Counted from the first letter of the stretch, positions 8,404-18,162 are shown. The stretch is 64,000 bases of DNA from Niallia sp. Man26 (GCF_022049065.2 NZ_CP095746.1:62001-126000), one strand, 5' to 3'. The notes: generated by a model not told the origin, from the letters alone. Translations and numbers: made by a program.

Positions 8404-8438
8404 AAACGTTCATTCTGTTTTAGAATGAACGTTTTTCT
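8404..8438 (+). terminator. Intrinsic terminator / leader hairpin
   Basis: AACGTTCATTCT and AGAATGAACGTT form a perfect 12-bp stem with TTTTTC after it. It lies between the genes at 8034 and 8476 and may serve as terminator of the first or leader of the second. Confidence 0.8.
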
Positions 8439-8475
8439 AATTACAGAGTACTTAGAATTTAGGAGGAAATTAATA

Positions 8476-9546
8476 ATGAACAATGTAGGAAGTAAAGTAA
8501 GCAGCGGTTTCTTTGAAATGTCAGAAAAACAAGGGGATAAGCTATTAAAGTTATTAAGTGTAACAGGTAGTGGAGTATGGTTTGATTCCAATTGCGGAGA
8601 AGGAAAAATTCTTCATCAGCTTGCACAGCCTTTCCAGAATGATAATTGTAAGATTACAACGTATGGGATAGAAACAAACACACAGAGAGCTTTAAAGGCA
8701 CAGGAGATCCTACAGCATTGTATAAATGCTCCCATAGAAAGCATGATTATCCAAAACGAAGCTGTATTGCTACTATTTTTAAATCCTTCAAATAGTATGA
8801 ATATCAGGGAAGATGACTCTTCTGATCAGAAGGAATGGAACGATTTATATCGCAATACTCGGTACTTATCTAAAAGAGGCATAATGATTTATATTATTCC
8901 TTCCTATCGATTTGCAGATAACCAGATTGCCCAATTTCTAGCATCCCATTTTTTCGATGTTGGGATTATGCGATTTTTGGATGAAGACTACGACGATTAT
9001 AATCATTGTATTTTCATTGGAAGAAAGAAGAGTGGTAAAGATAAGGAAGTTAATAAGGATTTATATAAATTTCTACTTCAAATGGAATCAAAGGTTTTTG
9101 TTCAAACAAAGGTGAACTCAATTGCCCATATTATAAGAGCTAATAAAAAATGGGAAGTTCCCGCTGGTATTCAAGAATTAAAGACATTCTACACGAAGCT
9201 TGGGAATAAAAGTGATTTTGTAGAAGGAATAAAGAATAGTAAAGTCTTTACCGCTTTTATTAATCGTACCAAGCCAAGACAATTGGTCATTGGAGGAGAT
9301 CCTATTCTACCCTTAAATCAAGGTCAGCTGTCCCTTTTAATGGCCAGTGGAGCTATTAATGGAGAAATAGGTGAAGGAGATAATTATCATCTTGTACAAG
9401 GAATCGAAGTCGTCTCTAAAGTTGTCGAGAGTGAAGTGAAAAATCATGATAATGGCGGAAAAACAACTATTACTAAAACCAAGACCAAAAGGGATGTTTC
9501 TGTAAAACTAATCAGTCCTAAAGGGGTAATAAAAAAGTTAGTGTAG
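8476..9546 (+). CDS. DNA-methyltransferase-like protein (DUF6094 type)
   Basis: 356 residues from ATG 8476, chosen because TAGGAGG lies directly upstream. Residues 30-60 hold a SAM-binding-like motif I (VWFDSNCGEGKILHQLA), and LLFLNPSN stands where N-6 adenine methyltransferases have NPPY, here altered to NPS. Later parts (YIIPSYRF, HCIFIGRKKSGK) also follow the fold of class I methyltransferases. Proteins of this type are common on phages and plasmids and may methylate DNA or evade restriction. The altered catalytic motif makes activity uncertain. It is followed by the LPD1 gene, a pairing seen on other large plasmids. Confidence 0.6.
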   Translation: MNNVGSKVSSGFFEMSEKQGDKLLKLLSVTGSGVWFDSNCGEGKILHQLAQPFQNDNCKITTYGIETNTQRALKAQEILQHCINAPIESMIIQNEAVLLLFLNPSNSMNIREDDSSDQKEWNDLYRNTRYLSKRGIMIYIIPSYRFADNQIAQFLASHFFDVGIMRFLDEDYDDYNHCIFIGRKKSGKDKEVNKDLYKFLLQMESKVFVQTKVNSIAHIIRANKKWEVPAGIQELKTFYTKLGNKSDFVEGIKNSKVFTAFINRTKPRQLVIGGDPILPLNQGQLSLLMASGAINGEIGEGDNYHLVQGIEVVSKVVESEVKNHDNGGKTTITKTKTKRDVSVKLISPKGVIKKLV

Positions 9547-9593
9547 TTACTAATCAAAGAGGAATATCAATCTTACTAATATAAAGAATTTGA

Positions 9594-9626
9594 GAGGATT
9601 AGCGGTAAAGCCACTAGTCCTTTTTA
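9594..9626 (+). promoter_or_regulatory. Leader terminator hairpin before LPD1 gene
   Basis: AGGATTAGCGG and CCACTAGTCCT pair (with G-U pairs) around TAAAG and precede TTTTTATA. It ends 18 bases before the start codon at 9644. A closely similar hairpin (AGGATGAGC to AGTCCT) closes the same gene at 14161. Confidence 0.65.
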
Positions 9627-9643
9627 TATAGGAGGAAAAATAA

Positions 9644-10412
9644 ATGACTAATCAATTAAGTTTATTTATGGATCAGACAACTGAGATAAGAGATATTAGA
9701 ACAGAGAAACAAGCTACAAATAAGGTTTCTTATGATGTAGGAGAGCTTATAGGAGGTTCGAGAAAAGAGCTTGCAGAGCTGCGAAAAGCATTTGAAGAAA
9801 AGCAAAGCTCAGAACTATTAGAGATAATAGAAAAAATTAATCCTATGTTATCTGAAGAACTAATTTCTAAAAAACAATTTTTTAAGTATTTCTCTTTCGA
9901 GGCAGAAAAGGAAAAAGGAACTCAACCGGCTATTGCGAAACTAAAGCAATTAATCCTTCATCGTGTTGATAATATACCGGCAAACCAAACAAGAGAAGGG
10001 CGTAAATCCTTTATGGAAGCTGCCCAATATTTATTGATTTGTATGGAAGATCTTCGAGTAATTGATGATGTAGCCCCTTTTATTAACCGTCTAGGTAATC
10101 AATTACGTACAGAAAGACAACATAAAGACAAATATAATGGTCCTGCTCGCTTAGGTGTTCTTGGATCTAAATTTAGAGACTTCTATTTAAAAGGTGGGTT
10201 TCGAAGTAGTTTTAAAACAGCCTTTCTAATAAACAGCTGGGAAGAGTTATTAACTAAAAAGTCTGTTTCTAAACCAAAGAAAAAATCCTCTTCATGGTTA
10301 AGGGACTTACCAGAACGTCCTGATAGAAAAGGAGGAAGTCCAAGTAGTATACAAAAACCAGAAGACATAATATCCTTTTTCGGATATAGAGGCGTTCAGT
10401 TCGGGAATTATG
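9644..10412 (+). pseudogene. LPD1-type protein, exon 1 (split by group II intron)
   Basis: Codes for the first 256 residues of an LPD1-type plasmid protein from ATG 9644 (TAGGAGG upstream). The true coding part ends at 10412 in FGYRGVQFGNY plus one base of the next codon; sequence beyond belongs to the intron. Joining to 13191 restores FGNY-V-PLDDEKAIEHL in frame, which is why I place the splice site here. The N-terminal region is helical and has a basic linker (KKSVSKPKKKSSSW). If the intron splices, the first part of the protein can be made, but a frameshift in exon 2 blocks the rest. Confidence 0.75.
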
Positions 10413-13190
10413 GTGCGCCACGTTCTCATATAAACGCGGTAGCGTGAAATTGAAGGGCTTATGAATGTATATAAGCCTAACTTCTATTCCAATTTGATAG
10501 GTGAAATCCCTATCCAGGAGAAATAACCGATTTTATCCAAAATCTCCTGACTATGATACTCCTATATGCTAGATACCCCCTCTTGGGTAAATGGTGTAGA
10601 GCTAGGTAAAGTCGTAATTTGAGGTTGTACCTATAAACAATCAAAATAATGCGGTAGTCCTTAAAAACTGAGCTATGATTACGCAAGGAACTTATGTTTG
10701 AAGCGTCGTCACCGAATCTTCTTCTTAATATAGGTCAAAGGAAGAAAACCACGAGAATGGATGAACTATATGAATATGGGAATATGTATGATTCCACGTC
10801 TTACTAGTGTCGTAGTTGCTAGTAATGACGAGCCAACATGTTACGGTTAATCAAGGTTGGTGAGTATCGTCGGCGTAAAGTAAGAATCTAAGGCACAGTA
10901 AAATAAGGGATAGGAATAGAGGAACGTGGGAAGCTCAATTAATTCAAGGCTTAAGAGGAGCCATTAGAGAAATAATTGAGTGGCAGCGGTCCCGTAGTAG
11001 TGAAGAAATGGGGTAACTCTTATGGAGCGAAGGGGACCAGTCGGGTACTTATCCATAACTCACAAGAAAGTTAGTCTAAATGAACCTTTCTACTATAAGT
11101 GGAATGTGGGAATTAAACAGTTAACCATTAACTCTCTAAATATAATGTAATGAGGGTGTAATAATGAGGGATAAAAGACTACCTATCAAAAGTGAAACAC
11201 AACTCAGAGAAAAACTAGATAATCTATATGAAATTAGCAGCAATTCAAACAAACCGTTCTTCAACCTAGTTGAAATTATGAAGGAAGAGCAAACCATTAA
11301 AACAGCCATTCACAATATTAAAAGCAACAAGGGCAGTTTTACTCACGGTATTGATAAAAAGGACATAAATCACTTTCTACAAATGGAATATGGGGAGTTA
11401 ATTAAAATCATTCGTGAAGTGATTGATAATTACAAACCTGCTCCAGTCAGACGTGTTTGGATACCAAAGTCTAACGGTAAGAAAAGACCTCTGGGGATAC
11501 CGATTATATTAGATAGAATCATTCAAGAATTGGTCAGAATCGTAATCGAGCCTATAGCAGAGGCAAAATTCTTTAAACATAGTTATGGTTTTAGACCTTA
11601 TCGTTCAGCGGAACATGCAATCGCTAGAGTGATTAACATAATAAGACAAAGCAAAACTTATTATGCAGTTGAAGGTGACATCAAAAGCTACTTTGACAAC
11701 ATTAATCATAACAAACTGATAAACATATTATGGGGCATAGGAATAAGGGATAAACGAATCTTAACGCTTGTAAAAAAGATGCTTAAGGCAGGAATCATGG
11801 AAGATGGACATATCCAAAAATCTGATTCCGGAACTCCTCAAGGTGGAATTATTTCTCCCTTGTTAGCCAACATCTATCTCAACTCCTTTGACCGGTTAAT
11901 TGCAAAAGAATACGAGGAGCACCCGGCTAGATATTCCCTGAAAGACTATAAAAACAAAGGAATTGCAAAAGTTAAGAAACGTCATGAACCTTGCTTCCTC
12001 ATAAGATACGCTGATGATTGGATAATATTAACTAAAACAAAGAAAAATGCCGAAAGACTATTACTCAAAACTGAGAAGTATTACCAACATGTACTGAAAA
12101 TCGAACTATCCAAAGAAAAAACATTCATTACTGATTTAAGGGAACAAAGAATGACATTCTTGGGATTCGACATATTTGCAGAGAAGTCAAGATTAAAAAA
12201 TAGCATAGTAGGTAAAGCGGTACCTAATCCGATAAAATTCCATGCAAAAACTGCTAATGTTAAAAGGAAAATCAGAAACATTAGATTCAATACCAATCCT
12301 TGGGATATTGCTAAGGAAATTGAAACTATCAATATGGAACTAATAGGTATCAGCAATTACTACAAAATAGCCAATAGCGCAAAACTGTTCAGCAAACAAG
12401 ACAGCATGCTATATCACTCTATGTGTAAATCTTTTTCTAAACTATACAAAGGAAGAAACTATCGAGAATGGTTGATTCCTGCCAATAAACTAGACAATAG
12501 AACTGATAGGCATAAAGATAGCGCAGCTGAAAGACCTTATATCGAAGTGGACTCGGTGAAAATAGGATTGACGAAGTTATCTTATACAAAATGTATAAAG
12601 GCACTAAACTTCAAACCAGAAATGACACCATACACGAAACATGGAAGAATATTATATGAAAAGGAATCTGAACGTAAATTAAAGAGAGCTAGACCTACAA
12701 TCTACGATGAAAGTTATATGAATAATATTGTACTTCGTAAATTAAAGCATACAGGAACTAGTTCAGATAAATACAACTTTGAATTTGTTTTAAACAGGGA
12801 CTACGCATGTAACAGGGATAAAGGTAAATGCAAAGCTTGTGGAAGGAACGTAACTTCTACTATTGTGCATTGCCATCATATAAACCCCAAACTTCCAATA
12901 GATAAGGTGAACAAATTAAACAATTTGGCTACACTATGCAAAACATGTCACTCTAAAATTCATATGAAAGAATTAGACGAAAAGGACGTAAAAGTTTACA
13001 AAAAACTAAGTAAATATAGAGAGATTATAAATAACTAGATGTGAGGATAAGGAGTCCTATTACATTGTGAGGTGTAATATGGATAGTCTTACAGAGACTT
13101 AAGACTCGATGGAACGCCGTATGCGGTGAAAGTCGCACGTACGGTGTGGGGCAGGGGAAAAGATGGAGATAACTTCAAAGTCTTACCTAT
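10413..13190 (+). mobile_element. Group II intron inserted in LPD1 gene
   Basis: 2,778 bp starting GTGCGCC and ending ACCTAT, the usual ends of bacterial group II introns. Domain V lies at about 13108-13148 (GCCGTATGCGG, GAAAGTCGCA, CGTACGGTG). Domain VI follows, built on GGGGCAGG and TTACCTATTGCC. The intron carries its own maturase/reverse transcriptase at 11164-13038 in the same orientation as the host gene, so it can be removed by splicing. About 750 bases of structured RNA (domains I-III) precede the ORF. Confidence 0.9.
11164..13038 (+). CDS. ltrA: Group II intron-encoded reverse transcriptase/maturase with HNH
   Basis: 624 residues. The reverse transcriptase part shows KKRPLGIP, YGFRPYRSAEHAI, a PQGG box (SGTPQGGIISPLLANIYL) and the catalytic YADD (near residue 282). 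Domain X (maturase) lies near 370-470 and promotes intron folding. The C-terminus (about 550-615) is a DNA-binding/HNH endonuclease domain with two CxxC pairs (CKAC, CKTC) and HCHHI. All parts needed for mobility by target-primed reverse transcription are present, so it appears intact. The start lies in intron domain IV, as usual. Confidence 0.93.
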   Translation: MRDKRLPIKSETQLREKLDNLYEISSNSNKPFFNLVEIMKEEQTIKTAIHNIKSNKGSFTHGIDKKDINHFLQMEYGELIKIIREVIDNYKPAPVRRVWIPKSNGKKRPLGIPIILDRIIQELVRIVIEPIAEAKFFKHSYGFRPYRSAEHAIARVINIIRQSKTYYAVEGDIKSYFDNINHNKLINILWGIGIRDKRILTLVKKMLKAGIMEDGHIQKSDSGTPQGGIISPLLANIYLNSFDRLIAKEYEEHPARYSLKDYKNKGIAKVKKRHEPCFLIRYADDWIILTKTKKNAERLLLKTEKYYQHVLKIELSKEKTFITDLREQRMTFLGFDIFAEKSRLKNSIVGKAVPNPIKFHAKTANVKRKIRNIRFNTNPWDIAKEIETINMELIGISNYYKIANSAKLFSKQDSMLYHSMCKSFSKLYKGRNYREWLIPANKLDNRTDRHKDSAAERPYIEVDSVKIGLTKLSYTKCIKALNFKPEMTPYTKHGRILYEKESERKLKRARPTIYDESYMNNIVLRKLKHTGTSSDKYNFEFVLNRDYACNRDKGKCKACGRNVTSTIVHCHHINPKLPIDKVNKLNNLATLCKTCHSKIHMKELDEKDVKVYKKLSKYREIINN

Positions 13191-14144
13191 TGCCATTAGA
13201 CGATGAAAAAGCTATAGAGCATCTGATTCGTTCTTCAGAAGCCATGATGGATTTAGCAGAGGTTTTAGATATTGATTATAAAACACTTTCTCTAGGTGGG
13301 AACATTAGGTATGGCATATGGAGCTAGAGGAAGAGGAGGACAAGCTCTTGCACATTATGAAGCTCTTTCGAGAGTTATTAATATGACGAAAAACAAAGGA
13401 TCACTAGGTGTTCTGGCTCATGAATGGTGGCATGCTCTTGATCATTATATCTATTGTTTAAGCCATGCAGATACCTCTAGAAGGGGATATGCTTCCAATG
13501 TAGATACTTTAGGTTCCCACATAGATAAAACGGTTATTAATGCTTATGAGGACCTGATAAAGACTATTAGGAGCGGAAATAGTATTTCTCACTTCGAAAA
13601 TACCAATAAATCAGGCGTTTCGTATAGGGGCTTAGAGTTTAGAAAGATATATAGAAATTATAATGGAGACCTTTTAGCTTGCATGGAAGAATATACTGAA
13701 ATGCAAAGAATTGATTTGGAGGATTCTCTTGAGATGGAAAAGTATTATGGGTCAGGTGATTTAACTGATATGGAAAAGAAAATACTAACCAAACAGCAAA
13801 GAGATCTAAAAAAGTTTGCTTTATCCTTAGCATGGTTTCATGAAAAAGAAACAGGAGAAAGAGTTGAAAAAATTCCTTATCCATCACATCTCTCTAATTA
13901 TGTTTCAGCTTCAATGAAGCTAGATAAAGGTAATAAGCTATATTGGGCAGATATTATTGAGCTTACTGCGAGGGCTTTTGAAAGCTTTATCCAGGATAAA
14001 CTCCTTGCTAATAACCGTGTTAGTGACTACCTTGTAACAGGCACAAAAGACCCTATAGCGTTTCCAGTAGGGGAAGAAAGGACTACAATTAACAAGCAAT
14101 TTGATTTACTGCTAACGATACTAAAAAAATATGAAATTATCTAA
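13191..14144 (+). pseudogene. LPD1-type protein, exon 2 with frameshift
   Basis: After the intron the frame reads VPLDDEKAIEHLIRSSEAMM and on to KTLSLGG. At 13301/13302 one extra A shifts it out: removing that base gives SLGG-TLGMAYGARGRGGQ. The following frame (from 13296) carries the LPD1 hallmark AHEWWHALDHY, an HEXXH zinc-metallopeptidase-like motif, then a long helical C-terminus ending at 14144. LPD1 is a domain of large polyvalent plasmid and phage proteins of uncertain role. The single-base shift would truncate the product before HEXXH, so the gene is broken unless the extra base is a sequencing error. Confidence 0.75.
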
Positions 14145-14160
14145 TTTCATGTCGAGACGA

Positions 14161-14192
14161 AGGATGAGCCAAGAGCTAGTCCTTTTTTTTTT
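14161..14192 (+). terminator. Intrinsic terminator
   Basis: AGGATGAGC and GCTAGTCCT around CAAGA, followed by at least eight T. Similar in sequence to the leader hairpin at 9594. Confidence 0.8.
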
Positions 14193-14487
14193 AGATACTA
14201 TGATGAAAAAGGATCATTGATATCGTTCCAAAAATAGAGTTTAGTGTATATAAAAGGTTAAATATGGTAAAATAGTATCGAAACTTTTGAACTATATTCT
14301 ATTAAAATATCAAACTTTATAGTATAGAAACTGCTAGTGGTATAGGCACCGTTTCTGCATCGATACACAATATTAGATATCAGTAAAAGAGATTGTATTA
14401 GAAGATGATTCTGATGAGATTAGAGTTAAGTTTTAAGTTGATGAGGAATAAAAAAAAGCACGAGCAATTATTTAATGGAGGGTTAAG
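14193..14487 (+). other. Intergenic region with gene remnant
   Basis: Contains the inverted repeat AGAAAC to GTTTCT (near 14325-14359) within an outer GTAT...ATAC pair, so a structured RNA is possible. At about 14375-14437 a frame without a start reads VKEIVLEDDSDEIRVKF and stops, which looks like the end of a lost gene. Nothing else seen. Confidence 0.3.
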
Positions 14488-15165
14488 ATGAGTAGAGGTT
14501 ACAGGTTAAATAATTTATTTTCTCTCGCAAAATCAATGAAAAATAAAAAAATAGACTATCAAGTTATTAATAACATCCCCTATAAAAAAGACCTGGAGAT
14601 ATGTGCGATTTTTAAATATGATTATAAAATCATAAAGAAGCGACCCTATACAGATAATTCACAACCCAAAGAATATATATTAGGTCTATTTAAAAGAAAG
14701 ACACACCAATATTTGACCTTGCCATTAGATTATAAAAAAAGTGATAATTTCGAAAGCTTTGAGCTTCCTAATAGGTTAGGAGAGGATTTATTTAAAGATT
14801 TAATGAAATTCTTAGAACTTAACGGCACGGAAAGAAGGGAGTTTAGCCTACACAATTTCTATAGAATATTAGACAAAGCAACTCCCACAAAGGCTGGAAA
14901 AGAAAATTTTGATCGATTAGTATGTTCTCATTCCTATCCGACATCAAAAGATAACGAACATAATAAAATCTATTTTAGTCATTTTAGAGACAATGATAAA
15001 CGTGGCGAGAAACGTAGCCTAGAAAACTATGAAAAAACAGAAAAATTACTTCCCTACGCAAATAAGGTAATAGGAAATAGAAATATCTCCGTCTGTTTTA
15101 CACCAGAAAAAAAAGAAGAGGCAGTAGAAAAAAAAGAAGCGGATATAAAAATAAAAGTTTATTAA
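14488..15165 (+). CDS. Hypothetical protein (225 aa)
   Basis: ATG with ATGGAGGG upstream. Basic, lysine-rich protein without membrane segments, Cys pairs or known motifs. It contains an LNGTERREFSLHNFYRILDK stretch that could be a helical nucleic-acid-binding part, and ends in an acidic/lysine tail. No family recognised. Confidence 0.6.
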   Translation: MSRGYRLNNLFSLAKSMKNKKIDYQVINNIPYKKDLEICAIFKYDYKIIKKRPYTDNSQPKEYILGLFKRKTHQYLTLPLDYKKSDNFESFELPNRLGEDLFKDLMKFLELNGTERREFSLHNFYRILDKATPTKAGKENFDRLVCSHSYPTSKDNEHNKIYFSHFRDNDKRGEKRSLENYEKTEKLLPYANKVIGNRNISVCFTPEKKEEAVEKKEADIKIKVY

Positions 15166-15185
15166 ATACTTTAAAGAAGAAAAGT

Positions 15186-15332
15186 TGCATTTTGGTAAAA
15201 ACTGAATATAATATAGGTATAAAGTCACTATACTTAGAAGCGATGAAAAATCATCTTTATTTGGGCGCTTGGATGATTTGAAGCTAGTAGCGCAACCGGC
15301 TAATTAAACATATGTTTAGTTGGCTTTTTTTG
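15186..15332 (+). ncRNA. Structured leader RNA with alternative pairings
   Basis: A promoter (TTGCAT 15186-15191, 16 bp, TATAAT 15208-15213) is followed by a leader in which AAGCG can pair with CGCTT, AAATCATC can pair with GATGATTT, and GGCGCT can pair with AGCGC. These pairings partly exclude each other. The leader ends in a terminator, CCGGCTAATTAAAC with GTTTAGTTGG and seven T (15297-15332), 32 bases before the gene at 15364. The layout is that of a riboswitch or attenuator, but I recognise no known class. Confidence 0.55.
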
Positions 15333-15363
15333 TGGTAAGAATACAAAAAAGAGGATGATACTA

Positions 15364-15645
15364 GTGGCAGATAAATACACAATTAAGAAAACTTGTTTTA
15401 ATAATATAGAGGAAAATACATTAGTAGAATTATACTCCCTTTCAAAGGACAGTATAAAGCAGGTTGATAATAAGAGCTTCCACGAAGTAACCATATTAAT
15501 GTCTGCGATAAGAGAAGAAGCCCCAGCAAGATTAAAGGACATTGAAGATATTGAAGCGGAAGTTACACCAGAAATTGCTACAATACTAAGCTCCAATATG
15601 GAAGAAGCCTTATTCATTAATGAAATTGAGTCGCTAATAAACTGA
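15364..15645 (+). CDS. Hypothetical protein controlled by leader RNA
   Basis: 93 residues from GTG 15364, chosen because GAGG lies 9 bases upstream; the ATG at 15355 is too close to that site. Acidic and helical, no membrane segment and no known motif. Its placement behind a structured leader with terminator implies regulated expression. Confidence 0.55.
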   Translation: MADKYTIKKTCFNNIEENTLVELYSLSKDSIKQVDNKSFHEVTILMSAIREEAPARLKDIEDIEAEVTPEIATILSSNMEEALFINEIESLIN

Positions 15646-15655
15646 CTAGATCATA

Positions 15656-15686
15656 AAAAGGCACCTTATAAGGAAGGTGCCTTTAT
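15656..15686. terminator. Bidirectional terminator
   Basis: AAAGGCACCTT and AAGGTGCCTTT pair, with A and T tracts on either side, between convergent 15364-15645 and the rep gene, whose last codons it overlaps. Confidence 0.85.
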
Positions 15687-16853
15687 CAATTTGCTCTGAC
15701 TTTCTTCATAAAGTTTTTCAGTTATTTCAGCGCCTTGCTCTTCCCAAATTCTTTTAGATTCTTCTTCATCAAAATATTTCTTCAGGATTTCTAAAGCGTC
15801 ATTTCTATGCATATAATGTGGTATCTTCTCAATTCTTGTAACTTTCCGTTTAGGTAACTTACTCATAATAAATTCCCGGATAGCTTTTTCAATAAGAATG
15901 GATTTATCATCGTCAAATAAGGCAAGTTGTTCGTCGGTTGTTGCTTTTTTAGGAAGTACAGCTGAAATATAGCCAATAGGATTTTTTATAGTATCGTCAT
16001 ATTTAATAGATTGCATCAACTCAACGATATTATTCTTTCCGTAATTAAGCCATTCAGTGATAACTTTTTTATTCAAATTCATTCCTATTTCTAGACCAAG
16101 TCGCTGAATATCAATAACATCCTGAGAATAAGTATCTTCTTCTATCTTTATTATCTGGTCAGAAGAACTGTTCGTTTTTATTTTAAACTTTATCTTATGT
16201 ATAGAGCGTCCTTTTCGGATTGCATCGTAAGTAAAGGATATGTCTGTTTTTTTAGCAAGTTCTGCTTGGGCATGATCAATAACTCTCTGCCTAAAATTAA
16301 TCCAAACTGGATATTTGTCTTGGAGCCCTAATTTAGCCCGTAATTCTTCAAGCGTAAAGGTTCTCTCTGTTAAACCCTCATAACTTTTTAAAAGCTCATA
16401 TAGACGAATAGAATAGTTACTACGTAGATGCAGAATATTCCCTAGTTTATACCTAGTGAATTTCTGATTTAACAAAAGGAAGAAAGGTTTTAAATCTGGA
16501 TCAAAGCGAACTGTTACAGAACCCTCGTTTATATTGTAAGTTGCTTTTGATAACCAAGCTATACGGGTTGGTTTCCCTTCGTGGTTAATAAATAAAAAGG
16601 GTTGCATTAATTGGGTTGTTATCTTATCAACTTCTTTATATAAGTTCTTCGACTTTGAACCAATTAAATCCCCGAATTGTTTAATAGAAAAAGTATAGGT
16701 TTGGAAATCCTTATCATTGGGATGGATATTAGAAGCTATTACAGATATTATCTTTTGTTCCATTACCCCTAACTTATAGGTTGCTTCTACTATTGAGTTT
16801 GCCTTTGATACTAAGTTTGTATCTTTAAAAATAATCTCTCTATTATTTTCCAT
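15666..16853 (-). CDS. rep: Rep_3 family plasmid replication initiator
   Basis: 395 residues. The N-terminal half matches initiator Rep proteins of the Rep_3 (RepB/RepA) family: NLVSKANSIVEATYKLGVME, then two winged-helix units, with FRQRVIDHAQAEL and DISFTYDAIRKGRSI closing the second. Such proteins bind iterons as monomers to start replication and as dimers to repress their own promoter. The gene points away from an iteron array that begins about 100 bp upstream, and an 11-bp inverted repeat lies in the promoter. The C-terminal 150 residues are an added region of unknown role. Start supported by the purine-rich AGGAGT upstream. Confidence 0.9.
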   Translation of the reverse strand: MENNREIIFKDTNLVSKANSIVEATYKLGVMEQKIISVIASNIHPNDKDFQTYTFSIKQFGDLIGSKSKNLYKEVDKITTQLMQPFLFINHEGKPTRIAWLSKATYNINEGSVTVRFDPDLKPFFLLLNQKFTRYKLGNILHLRSNYSIRLYELLKSYEGLTERTFTLEELRAKLGLQDKYPVWINFRQRVIDHAQAELAKKTDISFTYDAIRKGRSIHKIKFKIKTNSSSDQIIKIEEDTYSQDVIDIQRLGLEIGMNLNKKVITEWLNYGKNNIVELMQSIKYDDTIKNPIGYISAVLPKKATTDEQLALFDDDKSILIEKAIREFIMSKLPKRKVTRIEKIPHYMHRNDALEILKKYFDEEESKRIWEEQGAEITEKLYEESQSKLIKAPSL

Positions 16854-16899
16854 GACAATTTATACTCCTAGAATATTGGTAGTTTTATTTTATCGTAAG

Positions 16900-16935
16900 C
16901 TAAAACAAACGTAAACTAAAAAATGTTTGTTTTAG
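16900..16935. promoter_or_regulatory. Rep operator-like inverted repeat
   Basis: CTAAAACAAAC (16900-16910) and GTTTGTTTTAG (16925-16935) are perfect inverted arms 14 bp apart, 47 bp before the rep start. This is the usual place and form of a Rep-dimer operator. Confidence 0.65.
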
Positions 16936-16951
16936 GTATTTATAAAATACC

Positions 16952-17811
16952 GACCCCAAAAGTGTTGTGTTTATTCTTGCTGTTAGTACTCTAATAGTAT
17001 TCATCGTTCAAACTAATCCTAATAATGAGGGGCTTTATTTTCTGATACTGTGTAAATTGACCCCAAAAGTGTTGTGTTTATCTTTGCTGTTAGTACTCTA
17101 TATGTACATATCTTCCAAACTAAATTCTCTAAATGAGGTGCTTTACACCCTAAGATGTGTTATTTCACCCCAAAAACGTTGTGTTTTAAACAATATTCAT
17201 TATGCACCACCCCAAAAATGTTGTGTTTAATCTTTAAGAACACACTTAAATCAGTCAAAATGATATGTTTTGGCCCCAAATTTGTTGTGTTTTAAGAAAA
17301 TAGAACGTTTACTTTTTACACCCTAAAAATGTTGTGCTTTTACACCCCAAAAATGTTGTGCTTTTACACCCCAAAAATGTTGTGCTTTTACACCCCGAAA
17401 GTGTTGTGCTTTCACCCCGAAAGTGTTGTGCTTTCACCCCAAAAGTGTTGTGCTTTTACACCCCGAAAGTGTTGTGCTTTCACCCCAAAAGTGTTGTGCT
17501 TTGCCCCAAAAGTGTTGTGCTTTCACCCCAAAAGTGTTGTGCTTTCACACCCCAAAAGTGTTGTGCTTTCACCCCAAAAGTGTTGTGCTTTGCCCCAAAA
17601 GTGTTGTGCTTTCACCCCAAAAGTGTTGTGCTTTAATTGCTCAAGCCTTACTGCCCCAACAGTTTGCTAGATCTGTAAACAGGTTAAACAAGTATAAACA
17701 AGTTAAATAGATTTATATAAACAAGCACAAACAAAGAGAAGTGTAGTAGTTTAAATAGATTTAATAGATTTACTTCTATTAATTACTTACACCCCAAAAG
17801 TGTTGTGTTTA
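16952..17811 (+). repeat. Iteron array, replication origin
   Basis: About 20 direct repeats with core CCCCAAAAGTGTTGTGCTTT. Fourteen stand nearly head to tail in 17318-17635, with units of 21 to 24 bp. Five isolated copies lie to the left (16952, 17059, 17166, 17208, 17272) and one to the right (17790). The first two left copies are part of a diverged tandem duplication of about 107 bp (16952-17058 and 17059-17165). Early copies read GTGTTTA, the cluster copies GTGCTTT. With the adjacent Rep_3 gene this is an iteron origin. The many short frames read here are repeat artefacts. Confidence 0.9.
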
Positions 17812-17851
17812 TTACAACCTCTATTATTCATAAACATGGATGGTTGACAGA

Positions 17852-17971
17852 CATTGAGATTTAAGGAGAAGTATGCTTTAATAATAAGAACAATAGTATA
17901 CAAAAAGGGAAGGACCCTACACTGAAAAAACCGAGCTATAGCTACGGTAGTTTTCTTGTGGGGTCCTTTTT
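17852..17971 (+). promoter_or_regulatory. Promoter and attenuator-like hairpin before 18163
   Basis: TTGAGA (near 17852), 17 bp, TTTAAT is a likely promoter. It is followed by GGACCCTACA and TGTGGGGTCC (17911-17966) with TTTTTA, an intrinsic terminator 190 bases before the next gene. The lead sequence AAGGGAAGGACCC is shared with the hairpin at 24101. Confidence 0.55.
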
Positions 17972-18162
17972 ATGTATTTTGTTTACTAATGTAAAAAAAA
18001 CACCTATAATTTACTAACCTATCAGTTTAGGACCTGAGGTTAATAGAAACGACAAGGGGTTTTTTCTTAATTATTACATTCCGTTTATTCTATCACATAA
18101 GCATTTAATTTCAAGAAAAAACCTACATATATGTCTTTAATAGGTAATCCCTGGAGGATAGT

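Noticed and set aside
17329..17710. Three overlapping ORFs in the iteron region with repeated Cys/Pro-rich peptides
   Set aside because: They are translations of the 21-24-bp iterons in different frames, have no ribosome binding sites, and are explained by the repeats.
16952..17811. CRISPR-like look of the direct repeats
   Set aside because: Units are nearly contiguous with no unique spacers and no cas genes; they are iterons next to a rep gene.
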